Positions 52,241 through 61,204 of a DNA stretch of 64,000 nt are shown one piece after another. Under the pieces are notes generated by a model that saw only the letters and a list, made by a program, of their open reading frames with translations, searched no databases and was not told the origin of the DNA. The position numbers were made by a program, and so were the translations under genes. Position 1 is the stretch's first letter. Every line of letters begins with the position of its first letter. Origin of the DNA: Desulfococcus sp041737845 (GTDB taxonomy: Bacteria > Desulfobacterota > Desulfobacteria > Desulfobacterales > Desulfococcaceae). The DNA lies in NCBI RefSeq assembly GCF_041737845.1, contig NZ_JBGSQX010000080.1, positions 84,311-148,310 of the forward strand, given 5' to 3'.

Positions 52241-53440
52241 ATGTTCAAAACAGAAGAAAAGGTACCCGCAGGCGAAATCGATCATCGCATAAACCGGCTG
52301 AGGGTCCATCTCGAGGATGCCGGGGCGGATGGCGCGCTGATCCTTCAGAAAGCAGACCTCTTTTATTTCTCGGGGACGGCCCAGGACGCACATCTCTATG
52401 TCCCCCGAGACGGCGATCCCCTGTTGATGGTCCGGAAAGACCTGGACCGGGCTGCCGCGGAATCCCCGATCGGACGCATCGTTCCGATAAAAAGCCCGAG
52501 GCAGGTGCCGGAAATCCTGAAACAGAACGGATATGCCATCCCCCGTTCGCTCGGGATGGAGCTGGACGTAGTGCCGGCGAACCTCTATCTGGACAACTGC
52601 CGCACCTTTGGCGGGTCCGGCATCGTGGATGTTTCCCACCCGATACGGCTGATACGGATGGTCAAATCCGATTATGAAATTCAAATTCTCCGCGAAGCCG
52701 GAAAGAAAGCGGACGAGCTTTACTCGGGCATCCGGGAATTCATCACCGAGGGCATCCCGGAGGTGGAACTGGCCGGAAAAATCGAGGCCCGGGCGCGGAA
52801 GCTGGGGCACCAGGGTACGATTCGAATGCGCCTGTGGGGGAGCGAAATTTTTTACGGACACCTCATGGCAGGACCCTCCGCGGCCGTTCCCAGTTTTCTC
52901 GCCTCGCCCACGGGCGGAACCGGCACCGGTCCGGCCGTCGGCCAGAGCGCAGGCTTCCGGCCCATCGGCCGCGGCGAGCCCATCCTCGTGGACTATCTTT
53001 TCTGCTATCAGGGCTATATATCGGATCAGACGCGGATATTTGCCATCGGCGGGCTGTCCGACGACTGGTGCAAGGCCCACGGGGCGATGATCGAGATCCA
53101 GTCACTCATCCGGAACGAAGCCAAACCCGGGGTGAAAACGGGTGAACTTTACGACATGGCAGTAAACCGCGCCGCTGAGCTGGGTTATGGCGACCATTTC
53201 ATGGGCGCAGGCCCCCAGCGCATCCGATTTATCGGGCACGGTACGGGCATTGAGCTGGATGAATACCCGTTTATCGCCAAAGGCGGGCAGACTCCCATCG
53301 AGGAGGGAATGTGCATCGCCATAGAGCCCAAGCTGATTTTTCCGGACAAGGGCGTGGTGGGCATCGAGAACACCCATATCGTGACCGGAGACGGCCTGAT
53401 ACCGCTGACGGTATTCGAGGAGACCATTGTACGGGTATGA
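52241..53440 (+). CDS. M24 metallopeptidase, Xaa-Pro aminopeptidase-like
   Basis: A 399-residue pita-bread protease. The N-terminal creatinase domain is followed by the catalytic one with the metal ligands in VDYLFCYQGYISDQTRIF (two Asp), GHGTGIELDEYPF (His), IAIEPKLIF (Glu) and VGIENTH (Glu). No signal peptide, so it acts on peptides in the cytoplasm. Start is ATG at 52241 in a sensible context. It precedes the DksA-family gene by about 100 bases. Confidence 0.9.
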   Translation: MFKTEEKVPAGEIDHRINRLRVHLEDAGADGALILQKADLFYFSGTAQDAHLYVPRDGDPLLMVRKDLDRAAAESPIGRIVPIKSPRQVPEILKQNGYAIPRSLGMELDVVPANLYLDNCRTFGGSGIVDVSHPIRLIRMVKSDYEIQILREAGKKADELYSGIREFITEGIPEVELAGKIEARARKLGHQGTIRMRLWGSEIFYGHLMAGPSAAVPSFLASPTGGTGTGPAVGQSAGFRPIGRGEPILVDYLFCYQGYISDQTRIFAIGGLSDDWCKAHGAMIEIQSLIRNEAKPGVKTGELYDMAVNRAAELGYGDHFMGAGPQRIRFIGHGTGIELDEYPFIAKGGQTPIEEGMCIAIEPKLIFPDKGVVGIENTHIVTGDGLIPLTVFEETIVRV

Positions 53441-53538
53441 ATTGCACCCGGCGGATATTTCGAGTGAATTTTCCTTCACCAAAGAACGCGTTTTACCATT
53501 GTGTCGTGTTGGTTTCGTGAACACACGAGGAGGTTGCC

Positions 53539-53961
53539 ATGTCCGTTGATCTGCCCGAAGGGTACATCCCCAGCGATGATGAACCCTACATGAACCCGCG
53601 CCAGATTGAATATTTCCGAAGGGAGCTGATTGCCTGGCGGGAAAATCTGCTGCAGGAATCGGAAAAGACCCTGAACAAGCTGAAGGAAGACAAGGAGCGC
53701 GATATCGAGGCCGTGGACCAGGGCACGAATGAATCCGCAACGGCTTTCGAACTGAGGACCCGGGACCGGTATCGAAAGCTCATCAAGAAGATCGAAAGGG
53801 CCCTCGATCGGATCAGCAACGGGACCTACGGCTACTGCGAGGAGACCGAGGAGGAGATCGGCATCCGAAGGCTGCTGGCCCGTCCCATTGCCACGCTCTC
53901 CCTGGAGGCCCAGGAACGCCACGAGCGCGAGAAGAAGAAGCGGGAGGCCAGAGGCGGCTGA
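53539..53961 (+). CDS. dksA: DksA/TraR-family regulator, cysteine-poor type
   Basis: A 140-residue protein that enters the RNA polymerase secondary channel and tunes transcription with ppGpp. A coiled coil (about 25-95) has its tip at DIEAVDQGTNESA. The C-terminal zinc-finger region YGYCEETEEEIGIRRLLARPIATLSLEAQERHE keeps only one of the four Cys (Cys100), so it should not bind zinc as E. coli DksA does. The start has GAGG spaced well from the ATG. Probably monocistronic. Confidence 0.9.
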   Translation: MSVDLPEGYIPSDDEPYMNPRQIEYFRRELIAWRENLLQESEKTLNKLKEDKERDIEAVDQGTNESATAFELRTRDRYRKLIKKIERALDRISNGTYGYCEETEEEIGIRRLLARPIATLSLEAQERHEREKKKREARGG

Positions 53962-54035
53962 CGTCCGGCCCGCCTGTCCGGAAAGCGCAGCGGTAGTTTC
54001 AGGCGATTACCGCTGGTTCTCTGGGGGCGGCATCC

Positions 54036-55442
54036 TCATTGCCTGAACACCTTCATTCCGTCTTTCCCGTCCTGAACCACATACCCGAGGGCCTGAAGTT
54101 CATCGCGAAGCTCGTCGGACAGGGCCCAGTTCTTCTCCCGCCGCGCAGTTTCCCTGGCGGTCACCTTTTCCTGGATATCCGCGGGAAGGGATGCGGCCGC
54201 CCCGACCCGGTCGAGGTCAAACCCCAGCACTTGGTCGAACGCGAGAACCGTCTCGAGCTTCCAGGCCGGCGTCATCTCTGATTTCAGCACATCCTGAACC
54301 ACCGCCATGGCCCGCGGCATGTTGAGGTCATCGTTCAGGGCCTCCAGGAAACGGCCCCGCGATTCATCGGCGGCTGCGGGCATGGCCGCCGCATCACCCG
54401 GGGAGCAGGCGTCCATGATATGCCGGACCTGGTTTTTGAGGTGCAGCAGCCCGTTCTGGGCCGCCTGGGTGGCCTCGTCGCTGTATTCCATGGGGTTGCG
54501 GTAATGGGTCTGGAACGCCGCATACCGGTAGGCCAGGGGGTCGATCCCCCGATCCACCAGGGAATACTGGATCGTGAGAAAATTGCCGGCGCTCTTGGCC
54601 ATCTTCTTCCCGCCCGCGATGTTGAGAAAGGCGCCATGCATCCAGAACCGGAAAAAGGGCTTTCCGGTGGCGGCCTCCGACTGGGCGATCTCGTTGGTGT
54701 GGTGGACGTCGATGTGGTCCGTGCCGCCGCAGTGGATATCGAGGTGGTCCCCCAGGAATTTCATGCTCATGGCAGAGCATTCGATGTGCCACCCCGGGAA
54801 TCCGACTCCCCAGGGCGACGGCCACTCCATCTGGCGCTTTTCATCCCTGGGAGAAAATTTCCACAGGGCGAAATCGGTGGGGTTCCGCTTTTCCGGGTTT
54901 CTCTCCACCCTCGCCCCCTCCTGAAGCGCCTCCAGGTTCTGATGGGAGAGCTTGGTATAATTCTCGAACCGGGAGGTGTCAAAATAGATGCCGTCGCCGG
55001 TGGCGTAGGTATACCCCTTTTCCTCCAATGTCCGGATCAGCGCGATCTGCTCGGGGATCGTGTCCGTGGCCCTGCACCAGATGTCGGGCGGGAGCAGGTT
55101 GAGCCTGTCCATGTCTTCCTGGAAGGCCCGGGTGTACATTTCCGCGATCTCCCAGGCGCTGCGTCCCTCGCGCTGGGCCCCCCTCTCCAGCTTGTCTTCC
55201 CCCATGTCCCGGTCGCCAGTGAGATGCCCCACGTCGGTGATGTTCATGACATGTCTGACGGTATAACCGTTGAAGCGCAGCACCCGCTTCAGGACATCCT
55301 CGAAAATGTAGGTCCGCAGATTTCCGATATGGGCATGGTTGTAGACCGTCGGACCGCAGGTATACAGGCCGACGTAATCTGGAAAGAGGGGCGCAAATTC
55401 CTCCTTCCTTCGGGTCATGGTATTATATAGATAGAGTTTCAT
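54036..55442 (-). CDS. cysS: Cysteinyl-tRNA synthetase
   Basis: A class I synthetase of 468 residues. The zinc and ATP site begins YTCGPTVYNHAHIGNLRTY: the HIGH motif reads HIGN. The other zinc ligands are in ECSAMS and HCGGTDHIDVHHTNE, and KMSKS reads KMAKS in GGKKMAKSAGNF. The C-terminal DALR and anticodon part is of normal length. A tRNA for Cys is not in the window. No neighbour suggests a special role. Confidence 0.95.
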   Translation of the reverse strand: MKLYLYNTMTRRKEEFAPLFPDYVGLYTCGPTVYNHAHIGNLRTYIFEDVLKRVLRFNGYTVRHVMNITDVGHLTGDRDMGEDKLERGAQREGRSAWEIAEMYTRAFQEDMDRLNLLPPDIWCRATDTIPEQIALIRTLEEKGYTYATGDGIYFDTSRFENYTKLSHQNLEALQEGARVERNPEKRNPTDFALWKFSPRDEKRQMEWPSPWGVGFPGWHIECSAMSMKFLGDHLDIHCGGTDHIDVHHTNEIAQSEAATGKPFFRFWMHGAFLNIAGGKKMAKSAGNFLTIQYSLVDRGIDPLAYRYAAFQTHYRNPMEYSDEATQAAQNGLLHLKNQVRHIMDACSPGDAAAMPAAADESRGRFLEALNDDLNMPRAMAVVQDVLKSEMTPAWKLETVLAFDQVLGFDLDRVGAAASLPADIQEKVTARETARREKNWALSDELRDELQALGYVVQDGKDGMKVFRQ

Positions 55443-55505
55443 AGATTACCCCGAAAAGTTTGGTTTCAACGATATCCGGACCCCCCGCCCTGCCCTCCCG
55501 GCTTT

Positions 55506-56372
55506 TCATGCGCCGATTTCATGAACGGGAGGGGCGCCGGTTTTCTTCAAATAAACATAGGAGAGGACCCCCGAAAGGATCATCAGCGCGCAGAGAAGCT
55601 GCCCGGCGGTAAAACGAAACATCACGAATCCCAGATGGGCGTCCGGCTGCCTGAAAAACTCGACAAAAAACCGCGCCGCGCCGTAGCTGACCAGGTAGAG
55701 GGACAGCATGGCGCCCCGGGTCCGGATGCGCTTCCGTGGAAGCCACAGCACGATAAAGCAGAGGATTCCCTCCAGGAGAGCCTCGTAAAGCTGGGAGGGA
55801 TGGCGGCGCTCGGGTGTCGGGGCCATGGGGAAAACCATCCCGACCGGGAGATCCGTCACCCTGCCGTAAAGTTCGCCGTTGATGAAGTTGCCGATCCGCC
55901 CGAAGGTGTACCCCAGGGGGACGGCCGGTCCGTAGAGGTCTGCGATCTCCAGGAAAGCGACGCCGTTCCGGCGCCCGTAAACCACCGCGGCGATAATGAC
56001 GCCTATGAGGCCGCCGTGGTAGGACATGCCGGAGATGCCCGTGAATTGAATGCCTTCGCCGAAGCTGAAGGGCAGAAAGATCTCCAGGGGATGCCGCAGG
56101 TAATAGCCTATGTTGTAAAACAGGACATACCCAAGCCGCCCGCCCAGGATCACGCCCACGATCATGGCCGTGGTGAGGGCTTCCACCTGGGCCGACGTGA
56201 GGGTGAAGCCGTCTTCGCGCCTGATCCTGTACAGGACCAGGGCATAGGTCAACCCGAAGGCGACCAGGTACATCAGGCCGTAGTACTGGAGCTTAAAAAA
56301 ACCGATCTCGATGATTACGGGATCGAGACGCTCGGGGAGGTGCTGCCACCAGTTCCAGAATTCGTTTGTCAT
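55506..56372 (-). CDS. lgt: Prolipoprotein diacylglyceryl transferase
   Basis: Inner-membrane enzyme attaching diacylglycerol to the lipobox Cys of prolipoproteins. The 288-residue protein has seven membrane segments with the conserved SYHGGLIGV, RIGNFINGELYGRVTD and HPSQLYEALLEG (essential Arg and His/Gly-Asn positions). It ends about 60 bases before the cysS start on the same strand, so the two may be co-transcribed (lgt first). The start at 56372 gives the normal N-terminus. Confidence 0.95.
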   Translation of the reverse strand: MTNEFWNWWQHLPERLDPVIIEIGFFKLQYYGLMYLVAFGLTYALVLYRIRREDGFTLTSAQVEALTTAMIVGVILGGRLGYVLFYNIGYYLRHPLEIFLPFSFGEGIQFTGISGMSYHGGLIGVIIAAVVYGRRNGVAFLEIADLYGPAVPLGYTFGRIGNFINGELYGRVTDLPVGMVFPMAPTPERRHPSQLYEALLEGILCFIVLWLPRKRIRTRGAMLSLYLVSYGAARFFVEFFRQPDAHLGFVMFRFTAGQLLCALMILSGVLSYVYLKKTGAPPVHEIGA

Positions 56373-56397
56373 CTCTCATGCCGTTCCATGCAATGCG

Positions 56398-56439
56398 GCT
56401 TTTGCGGGATCATCAAGGTGTGCGGATCCCGCAAAAAGC
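56398..56439. repeat. Long hairpin upstream of lgt
   Basis: GCTTTTGCGGGATC (56398-56411) pairs with GATCCCGCAAAAAGC (56425-56439) with one extra A, loop 13 bases. No T-run follows on either strand, so it is not a simple terminator; it would lie in the lgt leader. Confidence 0.55.
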
Positions 56440-56451
56440 AGACCCTCAGGA

Positions 56452-56510
56452 GGTTTCGAAAAAGTCCTTGTTCCAGCATGACGCAGATATCGGACTTACG
56501 GAACCGTCAA
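56452..56510. repeat. Imperfect palindrome with the CGGTTCCGTAA repeat, copy 2
   Basis: GGTTTCGAAAAAGTCC (56452-56467) and GGACTTACGGAACC (56492-56505) are inverted copies with small differences. The right arm, read on the minus strand as TTGACGGTTCCGTAAGTCC, matches 61205-61226. Confidence 0.5.
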
Positions 56511-56708
56511 GCTGTCCGCCTCTGTAAAAATGACGATACCATAAGCCCTTCATTCCGCTAAATCAAGCTGATTTTCCGGATATGTCACCCCACTTTCAGG
56601 AGGCCATCCGATTTCTCGACGCTCAATTTTACGCAGCCGGGGGTTTGCCAACCGCTGCAAAAATGGTATGAGGTCCACCGGTTGAACTGAAACGAAAGGA
56701 AGCGGCCG

Positions 56709-57785
56709 ATGAAAACCCGTCACCAGTTTTGCTTTTCCTCCGCGGAAAGCATGCCCCTTGTTTCTTCGGAAAGCGTCGATCTGATCGTCACCTCGCCCCC
56801 CTACCCCATGATCCGGATGTGGGATGAGATGTTCTCGGAGGGGCGGCCCGAAATCCAGGATGCGCTGAAGCAGGAGCATGGAAACACGGCCTTTGAACTG
56901 ATGCACCAGGTCCTCGATCCGGTTTGGAAGGAATGCATGCGCGTCCTGAAACCGGGCGGCATCGCCTGCATCAACATCGGGGACGCCGTCCGGACCGTGG
57001 ACGGCGACTTCAGGCTCTACCCGAACCATGCCCGAATCCTTCAGGCCGCGCTGGAAGCAGGTTTTTCCGCCCTGCCCCCCATCCTGTGGCGGAAGCAGAC
57101 CAACGCGCCCAACAAGTTCATGGGGTCGGGCATGATGCCGCCCGGCGCATACGTGACCCTGGAGCACGAATACGTTCTGGTCCTGCGGAAGGGGGCCAAA
57201 CGACAATTCAATCGGCCCATGGAAAAGCAGAACCGACTGGAAAGCGCCTATTTCTGGGAAGAACGGAACATCTGGTTTTCGGATGTCTGGACCGACCTGA
57301 AGGGCACGGTCCAGAAGATGGTCGATCCCCTCGTCCGGCAGCGCAGCGGAGCCTTTCCCTTTGAACTGCCCTACCGGCTGATCAACATGTTTTCCGTCAA
57401 GGGGGATACGGTCCTGGACCCGTTTCTCGGCACCGGCACCACCGCCGCAGCCGCCATGGCAGCCGCCCGGAACAGCATCGGGTACGAGCGGAACCCCGAG
57501 CTTCGGCGCGCCGTCCTCGACCGGACCCGGGACATCGTTTCTTTCGCCAACACCCGCATCCGCGAGCGGATCGAACAGCATGCCGCGTTTGTCCGGGAAA
57601 GGGTTGCAGGCAAAGGCCCCTTGAAGCACCGGAACGTCCATTACGGCTTCCCCGTCACGACGAAGCAGGAGACGCATCTTATGATACCCCCCCTGGAAAG
57701 CTGTCGGGTTTTGGACCGGGACACCGTCGAGGTCGCCTACACGGATCAGCAGGAGCGCATCCAGATGGAACTTTTCAACGGATGA
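56709..57785 (+). CDS. Solitary site-specific DNA methyltransferase
   Basis: A 358-residue beta-type DNA methyltransferase: catalytic TSPPYPM at residues 28-34 first and the SAM motif DPFLGTGTT at 237-245 last. The SPPY form is common in N4-cytosine enzymes, although N6-adenine enzymes share it. No restriction endonuclease, specificity subunit or phage gene is adjacent, so it looks like an orphan enzyme. The open frame ends well and the start has GAAAGGAAG upstream. The target is unknown. Confidence 0.88.
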   Translation: MKTRHQFCFSSAESMPLVSSESVDLIVTSPPYPMIRMWDEMFSEGRPEIQDALKQEHGNTAFELMHQVLDPVWKECMRVLKPGGIACINIGDAVRTVDGDFRLYPNHARILQAALEAGFSALPPILWRKQTNAPNKFMGSGMMPPGAYVTLEHEYVLVLRKGAKRQFNRPMEKQNRLESAYFWEERNIWFSDVWTDLKGTVQKMVDPLVRQRSGAFPFELPYRLINMFSVKGDTVLDPFLGTGTTAAAAMAAARNSIGYERNPELRRAVLDRTRDIVSFANTRIRERIEQHAAFVRERVAGKGPLKHRNVHYGFPVTTKQETHLMIPPLESCRVLDRDTVEVAYTDQQERIQMELFNG

Positions 57786-57833
57786 GCCTGTGGGTGTTTT
57801 TCAGGAAACCCGTCGAAAATCCGGCATCGCATG

Positions 57834-57862
57834 TTGACAAAAAGACGGATCAATCCAACTAT
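57834..57862 (+). promoter_or_regulatory. Candidate promoter of sufC-sufB
   Basis: TTGACA (57834-57839) and AACTAT (57857-57862) are 17 bases apart, 70 bases before sufC. The -10 is a weak match. Confidence 0.3.
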
Positions 57863-57933
57863 TACCTCACATGCGAGACGGCCTGCTTTCATGCTGAACT
57901 GCATTTTTATTGGAATCCCAATCGAGGAGCATC

Positions 57934-58698
57934 ATGATCGAACTCAAAAATATCCGGTTTTCCGTGCCGGCGGATGAAGCGAGCAACGGAGGCGGCCCCG
58001 TCAGGACCATCATCGACGATGTGAGCTTTTCCTTCGAGCAGGGGAAGTTCTACGGCATCACCGGTCCCAACGGCGGCGGCAAAACCACCCTTTCCAAGCT
58101 GATCATGGGGATTAATCCCATTACGTCGGGGTCGATTCTCCTTGACGGACAGGATATCACCGCCCTGTCCATCACCGAGCGGGCTAAGGCAGGCATCGCC
58201 TACGGGTTTCAGAGCTCCGCCCGTTTCAAGGGGACGACCTTCCGGGACCTCCTTGCCATCGCCGCCGGCACCGACGACGAGATGACCCTGGTCAAGATCA
58301 TCGCCAGGGTCGGCATCTGCTCCCTCGATTTTCTGGAAAAGCCCGTGGACGCCAAGCTCTCGGGCGGGGAGATCAAGAAGATCGAGCTGGCCACCATCAT
58401 CGCCAGAAACCCCAAGGTGGCCATTTACGACGAGCCGGATACGGGCATCGACCTCTGGACCATCGGGCCCATGGTGGATCTCTTGAAGCGGGAACAGAAA
58501 GAAAAAGGCACCACGACCATCGTCGTCAGCCACAACCGCGCATTTCTGGAGGCGGCCGACGTCATCGTCATGGTTCGAAACGGCCGGATCGCCTACACCG
58601 GCGATCTGACCGGGGCGCTTCCCATACTGGATGATCTGAGTGTTTGCGGTTATGGTGATTTCTGTGAAGGAGACAGCAATGCTGGATGTTTTAGATAA
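57934..58698 (+). CDS. sufC: Fe-S assembly ATPase, SufC-like
   Basis: A 254-residue soluble ABC ATPase. Walker A GPNGGGKT at 44-51, signature LSGGE at 142-146, Walker B AIYDEPDTGID. The YDEPDTGID box resembles archaeal and anaerobic-bacterial SufC (SmsC) more than the LDEIDSGLD of E. coli. It works with the SufB-like protein encoded next, overlapping by 20 bases. The frame opens at a TTG at 57910; GAGGAG places the start at the ATG at 57934. Confidence 0.9.
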   Translation: MIELKNIRFSVPADEASNGGGPVRTIIDDVSFSFEQGKFYGITGPNGGGKTTLSKLIMGINPITSGSILLDGQDITALSITERAKAGIAYGFQSSARFKGTTFRDLLAIAAGTDDEMTLVKIIARVGICSLDFLEKPVDAKLSGGEIKKIELATIIARNPKVAIYDEPDTGIDLWTIGPMVDLLKREQKEKGTTTIVVSHNRAFLEAADVIVMVRNGRIAYTGDLTGALPILDDLSVCGYGDFCEGDSNAGCFR

Positions 58699-59599
58699 GG
58701 AACTGTTGAAAGCGGTCGCGGGTCTGGAGAGCATCCCGAAAGGGGCTTTCAATATCCGGAAAAACGGGAAGCTTCTGGGCCGGGAGGTGTCGGCCAACAT
58801 CAATATCGAAAGCAATGCCGAGGGGACCGGGATCGTCATCACCATCCAACCGGGCACGGTGAACGAATCCGTGCACATTCCGGTCATCTTGAGCCAGGCC
58901 GGCCTCCACGACGTGGTTTACAACACCTTCATCGTCGGGGAGGATTCCGACGTCACCATCATCGCCGGGTGCGGCATCCACTGCGGCGGATCGGCCCCGG
59001 AAGGGCACGAGGGCATCCATGAATTCAGGATCGGCAGCAACGCCCGCCTGAAATACGTGGAAAAGCATGTCGCCCTCGGGCCGGGCAAGGGGAAACGGAC
59101 CCTCAATCCCACCACCAGGGTCTACCTGGACAAAGGCGCCTACGTCGAAATGGAGCTTTCCCAGCTGGGCGGCGTGGATGAGGCCAGACGCCTCAACACG
59201 GCCGAACTGGGCCCGGGCAGCGCCGTCCTCATCACGGAGCGGGTCATGACCGACGGGACCCAGCGGGCGGAATCCAGAAACGATCTGGTGCTTCGCGGGA
59301 CGGACAGCAAAGCCAACATCGTCTCCCGGTCGGTGGTCAAGGGGAATTCCAAGCAGGATTTCTATGTCAACCTTGAAGCCCGGGCCAAGTGCTACGGGCA
59401 TATCGAGTGCGACGCCATCATCATGGACAACGGTATCAGCGAGACGGTGCCGGCCCTCAAGGCTCTGCACCCGGATGCGGAGCTTACCCACGAGGCCTCC
59501 ATCGGCAAAATCGCCAACGACCAGCTTATGAAGCTGATGAGCCTTGGCCTGACCTATGACGAATCCGTCAACCGGATCATCCAGGGCTTTCTGAAATAA
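58679..59599 (+). CDS. sufB: Fe-S scaffold, short SufB/SufD-like
   Basis: A 306-residue beta-helix protein of the SufB/SufD family, shorter than E. coli SufB. It keeps AGCGIHCGG and AKCYGHIEC (candidate Cys ligands) and the C-terminal HEASIGKI, matching HEA-x-x-x-KI of active scaffolds. AAGGAG precedes the ATG at 58679; the frame continues to 58640 inside sufC and is not the start. With no sufD, sufS or sufE adjacent this is a two-gene SUF-type unit. Confidence 0.88.
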   Translation: MLDVLDKELLKAVAGLESIPKGAFNIRKNGKLLGREVSANINIESNAEGTGIVITIQPGTVNESVHIPVILSQAGLHDVVYNTFIVGEDSDVTIIAGCGIHCGGSAPEGHEGIHEFRIGSNARLKYVEKHVALGPGKGKRTLNPTTRVYLDKGAYVEMELSQLGGVDEARRLNTAELGPGSAVLITERVMTDGTQRAESRNDLVLRGTDSKANIVSRSVVKGNSKQDFYVNLEARAKCYGHIECDAIIMDNGISETVPALKALHPDAELTHEASIGKIANDQLMKLMSLGLTYDESVNRIIQGFLK

Positions 59600-59676
59600 C
59601 GACCGCGCCCCCGGGATGGCATGGGGCGGAGGTTCCCCCTGCCGCCGTCCCGGAGGCGGAAATGAGGCGCCCGCCT

Positions 59677-60006
59677 TCAGCCCCCCTGGACAAGGCAATC
59701 CACCCCGTCCAGCCCCATGTGGATCAGCAGGCCTATCCCCGCCCACCGGAGGAGCCGCGAATCCGGCAGTATCGCCAACAGCCCGTAGGCGCCGATGGCA
59801 AGCACGGTGTGGAGGGGATGAAACCCGATGCTGCAACGGTCGGGGTCAAAAACAGGATTGGCCAGAAGATGGTCCAGATCCACCACCATCACCCCCGTCA
59901 TCACGGCCCAGCATTTCCAGAACGCCTCCCGAAAGGCCGCCCGGGCCACCAGGGCCGGGACCGCGAAGTGAAGGACGATATGCAGGCCGGCCTGTAAGCC
60001 GATCAC
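59677..60006 (-). CDS. Small membrane protein, DUF6122-like
   Basis: A 109-residue protein with three hydrophobic helices and conserved-looking His and Asp residues (HIVLHF, VVDLDHLLANPVF, FHPLH, HMGLDGVD) that recall membrane-bound metal-dependent hydrolases related to DUF457. The start is a GTG at 60004-60006 overlapping the cupin stop (GTGA); the open frame to 60072 runs through the cupin gene and is rejected. Function unknown. Coupled to the cupin gene. Confidence 0.75.
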   Translation of the reverse strand: MIGLQAGLHIVLHFAVPALVARAAFREAFWKCWAVMTGVMVVDLDHLLANPVFDPDRCSIGFHPLHTVLAIGAYGLLAILPDSRLLRWAGIGLLIHMGLDGVDCLVQGG

Positions 60007-60341
60007 TCTCCCCCCGTTTCCGCTGAATAATGCACCGCCAGCCAGATGGTGTCGTTTTTGGGATCGGTCCATTCCACCCGGTGCCGGACGTGGGCCTCGA
60101 TGATGAGGTAATCGCCCGGCGCCAGCACGACCGTTTCAGCCCGGCCCTCGATGGCGATCCCCGCCCGCCCCCGGACCAGCAGGACGAACTCGTGCCGGTC
60201 CAGGTCGTACCAGAAGTCCCCGGGGGAAGCATGCCCCCGGGACACAATGCGCTCGATCCGAACATCACCGGCGGCGGCCAGCGTATCGAAGAGTTCCTCC
60301 GGCAGGTCCGGGGGAAGGGGTGTGAACAGGGTTCCTTTCAT
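60003..60341 (-). CDS. Cupin-domain protein
   Basis: A 112-residue single-cupin protein: MKGTLFTPLPPDLPEELFDTL, RGHASPGDFWYDLDRHEFVLLVRG with the metal-binding His/Glu set and LIIEAHVRHRVEWTDP. Such small cupins bind a metal and often a sugar or small molecule; the ligand is unknown. An ATG at 60359 is in frame six codons earlier; AAGG 8 bases before 60341 and the MKG start used by relatives favour 60341. Confidence 0.82.
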   Translation of the reverse strand: MKGTLFTPLPPDLPEELFDTLAAAGDVRIERIVSRGHASPGDFWYDLDRHEFVLLVRGRAGIAIEGRAETVVLAPGDYLIIEAHVRHRVEWTDPKNDTIWLAVHYSAETGGE

Positions 60342-60707
60342 GGACGGTACCTTGCTCATCCGCCGAACGCGGCCAATCGACCCGTTTCGGGGTCATCAGG
60401 ATGTGGCTGGACAGTTTTTGTCATTCCATCACAACTTTTTTGTCATATTGTTCCCGCAGGCCAGGCGGAGGCCCTCCGGCCGAAGCCGTTTTGACGCCGG
60501 CGCCCCTGTCCCATGAAAAAAAGCTAATCATTTAAAATCGAACACTTATGATCTTGACGGGGATGCCACCGCCGGAAGGCTTGGCGGCCGAAGAAAAAGC
60601 GGCACATATTTTGCTTAGACTTGTTGTATCCGGAAGCGGCCACCCCTGGAGGGCCATCCATCGGTATCCACGAGAACAGACAGCGCCTTTTGCAGAGCCG
60701 AATTCAG
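60342..60707. other. Intergenic region, nothing recognised
   Basis: About 365 bases between the cupin gene and the small membrane protein. No gene, terminator or clear promoter was seen. Confidence 0.4.
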
Positions 60708-60968
60708 ATGTCAGCATACAACCTGAGGTATATCGCCATTCTGATCACCGTCACCCTCATCTCGTTCCTCGCCATCAAGCTCGTCTCCAAACCTCCAGGG
60801 GCGCCGCTGTCCGGAAAGGCCCCCCAAACCATCCGGCCGATTCCGGCGGATGCCTGGATTCCATCCGTACCGGCGGGAGAGACGGATAGAATGAACACAA
60901 ATGAGAAGAAGACCGCCGCCGCAGCGAAAATCGAGGGGGGCGTCCCCCGGGTGCCGCTGTGGGATTGA
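60708..60968 (+). CDS. Small membrane-anchored protein
   Basis: An 86-residue protein with one hydrophobic helix (residues about 7-24, LRYIAILITVTLISFLAI) followed by a Pro- and Lys-rich soluble tail. No family recognised. The frame opens earlier at 60621, but the ATG at 60708 gives the cleaner start. Coding status is supported only by the membrane helix plus composition. Confidence 0.4.
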   Translation: MSAYNLRYIAILITVTLISFLAIKLVSKPPGAPLSGKAPQTIRPIPADAWIPSVPAGETDRMNTNEKKTAAAAKIEGGVPRVPLWD

Positions 60969-61030
60969 AGGATGATGCCTGAATGCGGATAATGGATTTT
61001 TTTTCGAAACCCGTAACAAGTCGAAGCGCA

Positions 61031-61067
61031 CCAAACAAAAGGCCGAATCCGCTGACAGATTCGGCCT
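61031..61067 (-). terminator. Rho-independent terminator after tRNA-Pro
   Basis: A perfect 10-bp stem, AGGCCGAATC (61040-61049) with GATTCGGCCT (61058-61067), followed on the minus strand by TTTGTTTGG. It lies about 15 bases beyond tRNA-Pro. Confidence 0.85.
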
Positions 61068-61080
61068 CGCTGTTTTATTG

Positions 61081-61157
61081 TGGTCGGGAAGACTGGATTT
61101 GAACCAGCGACCCCAGCGTCCCGAACGCTGTGCTCTACCAGGCTGAGCCACTTCCCG
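61081..61157 (-). tRNA. tRNA-Pro (anticodon CGG)
   Basis: A 77-nt tRNA with encoded CCA (61081-61083). The acceptor CGGGAAG pairs with CTTCCCG, the anticodon stem CAGCG/CGCTG encloses TTCGGGA, giving CGG, and the T-loop is GGTTCAAATCC. The strong terminator follows. Confidence 0.95.
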
Positions 61158-61204
61158 ACAAGGGCTCTCTTCTATTTCAGTTGATGCAAAATGTCAATCG
61201 AAAA

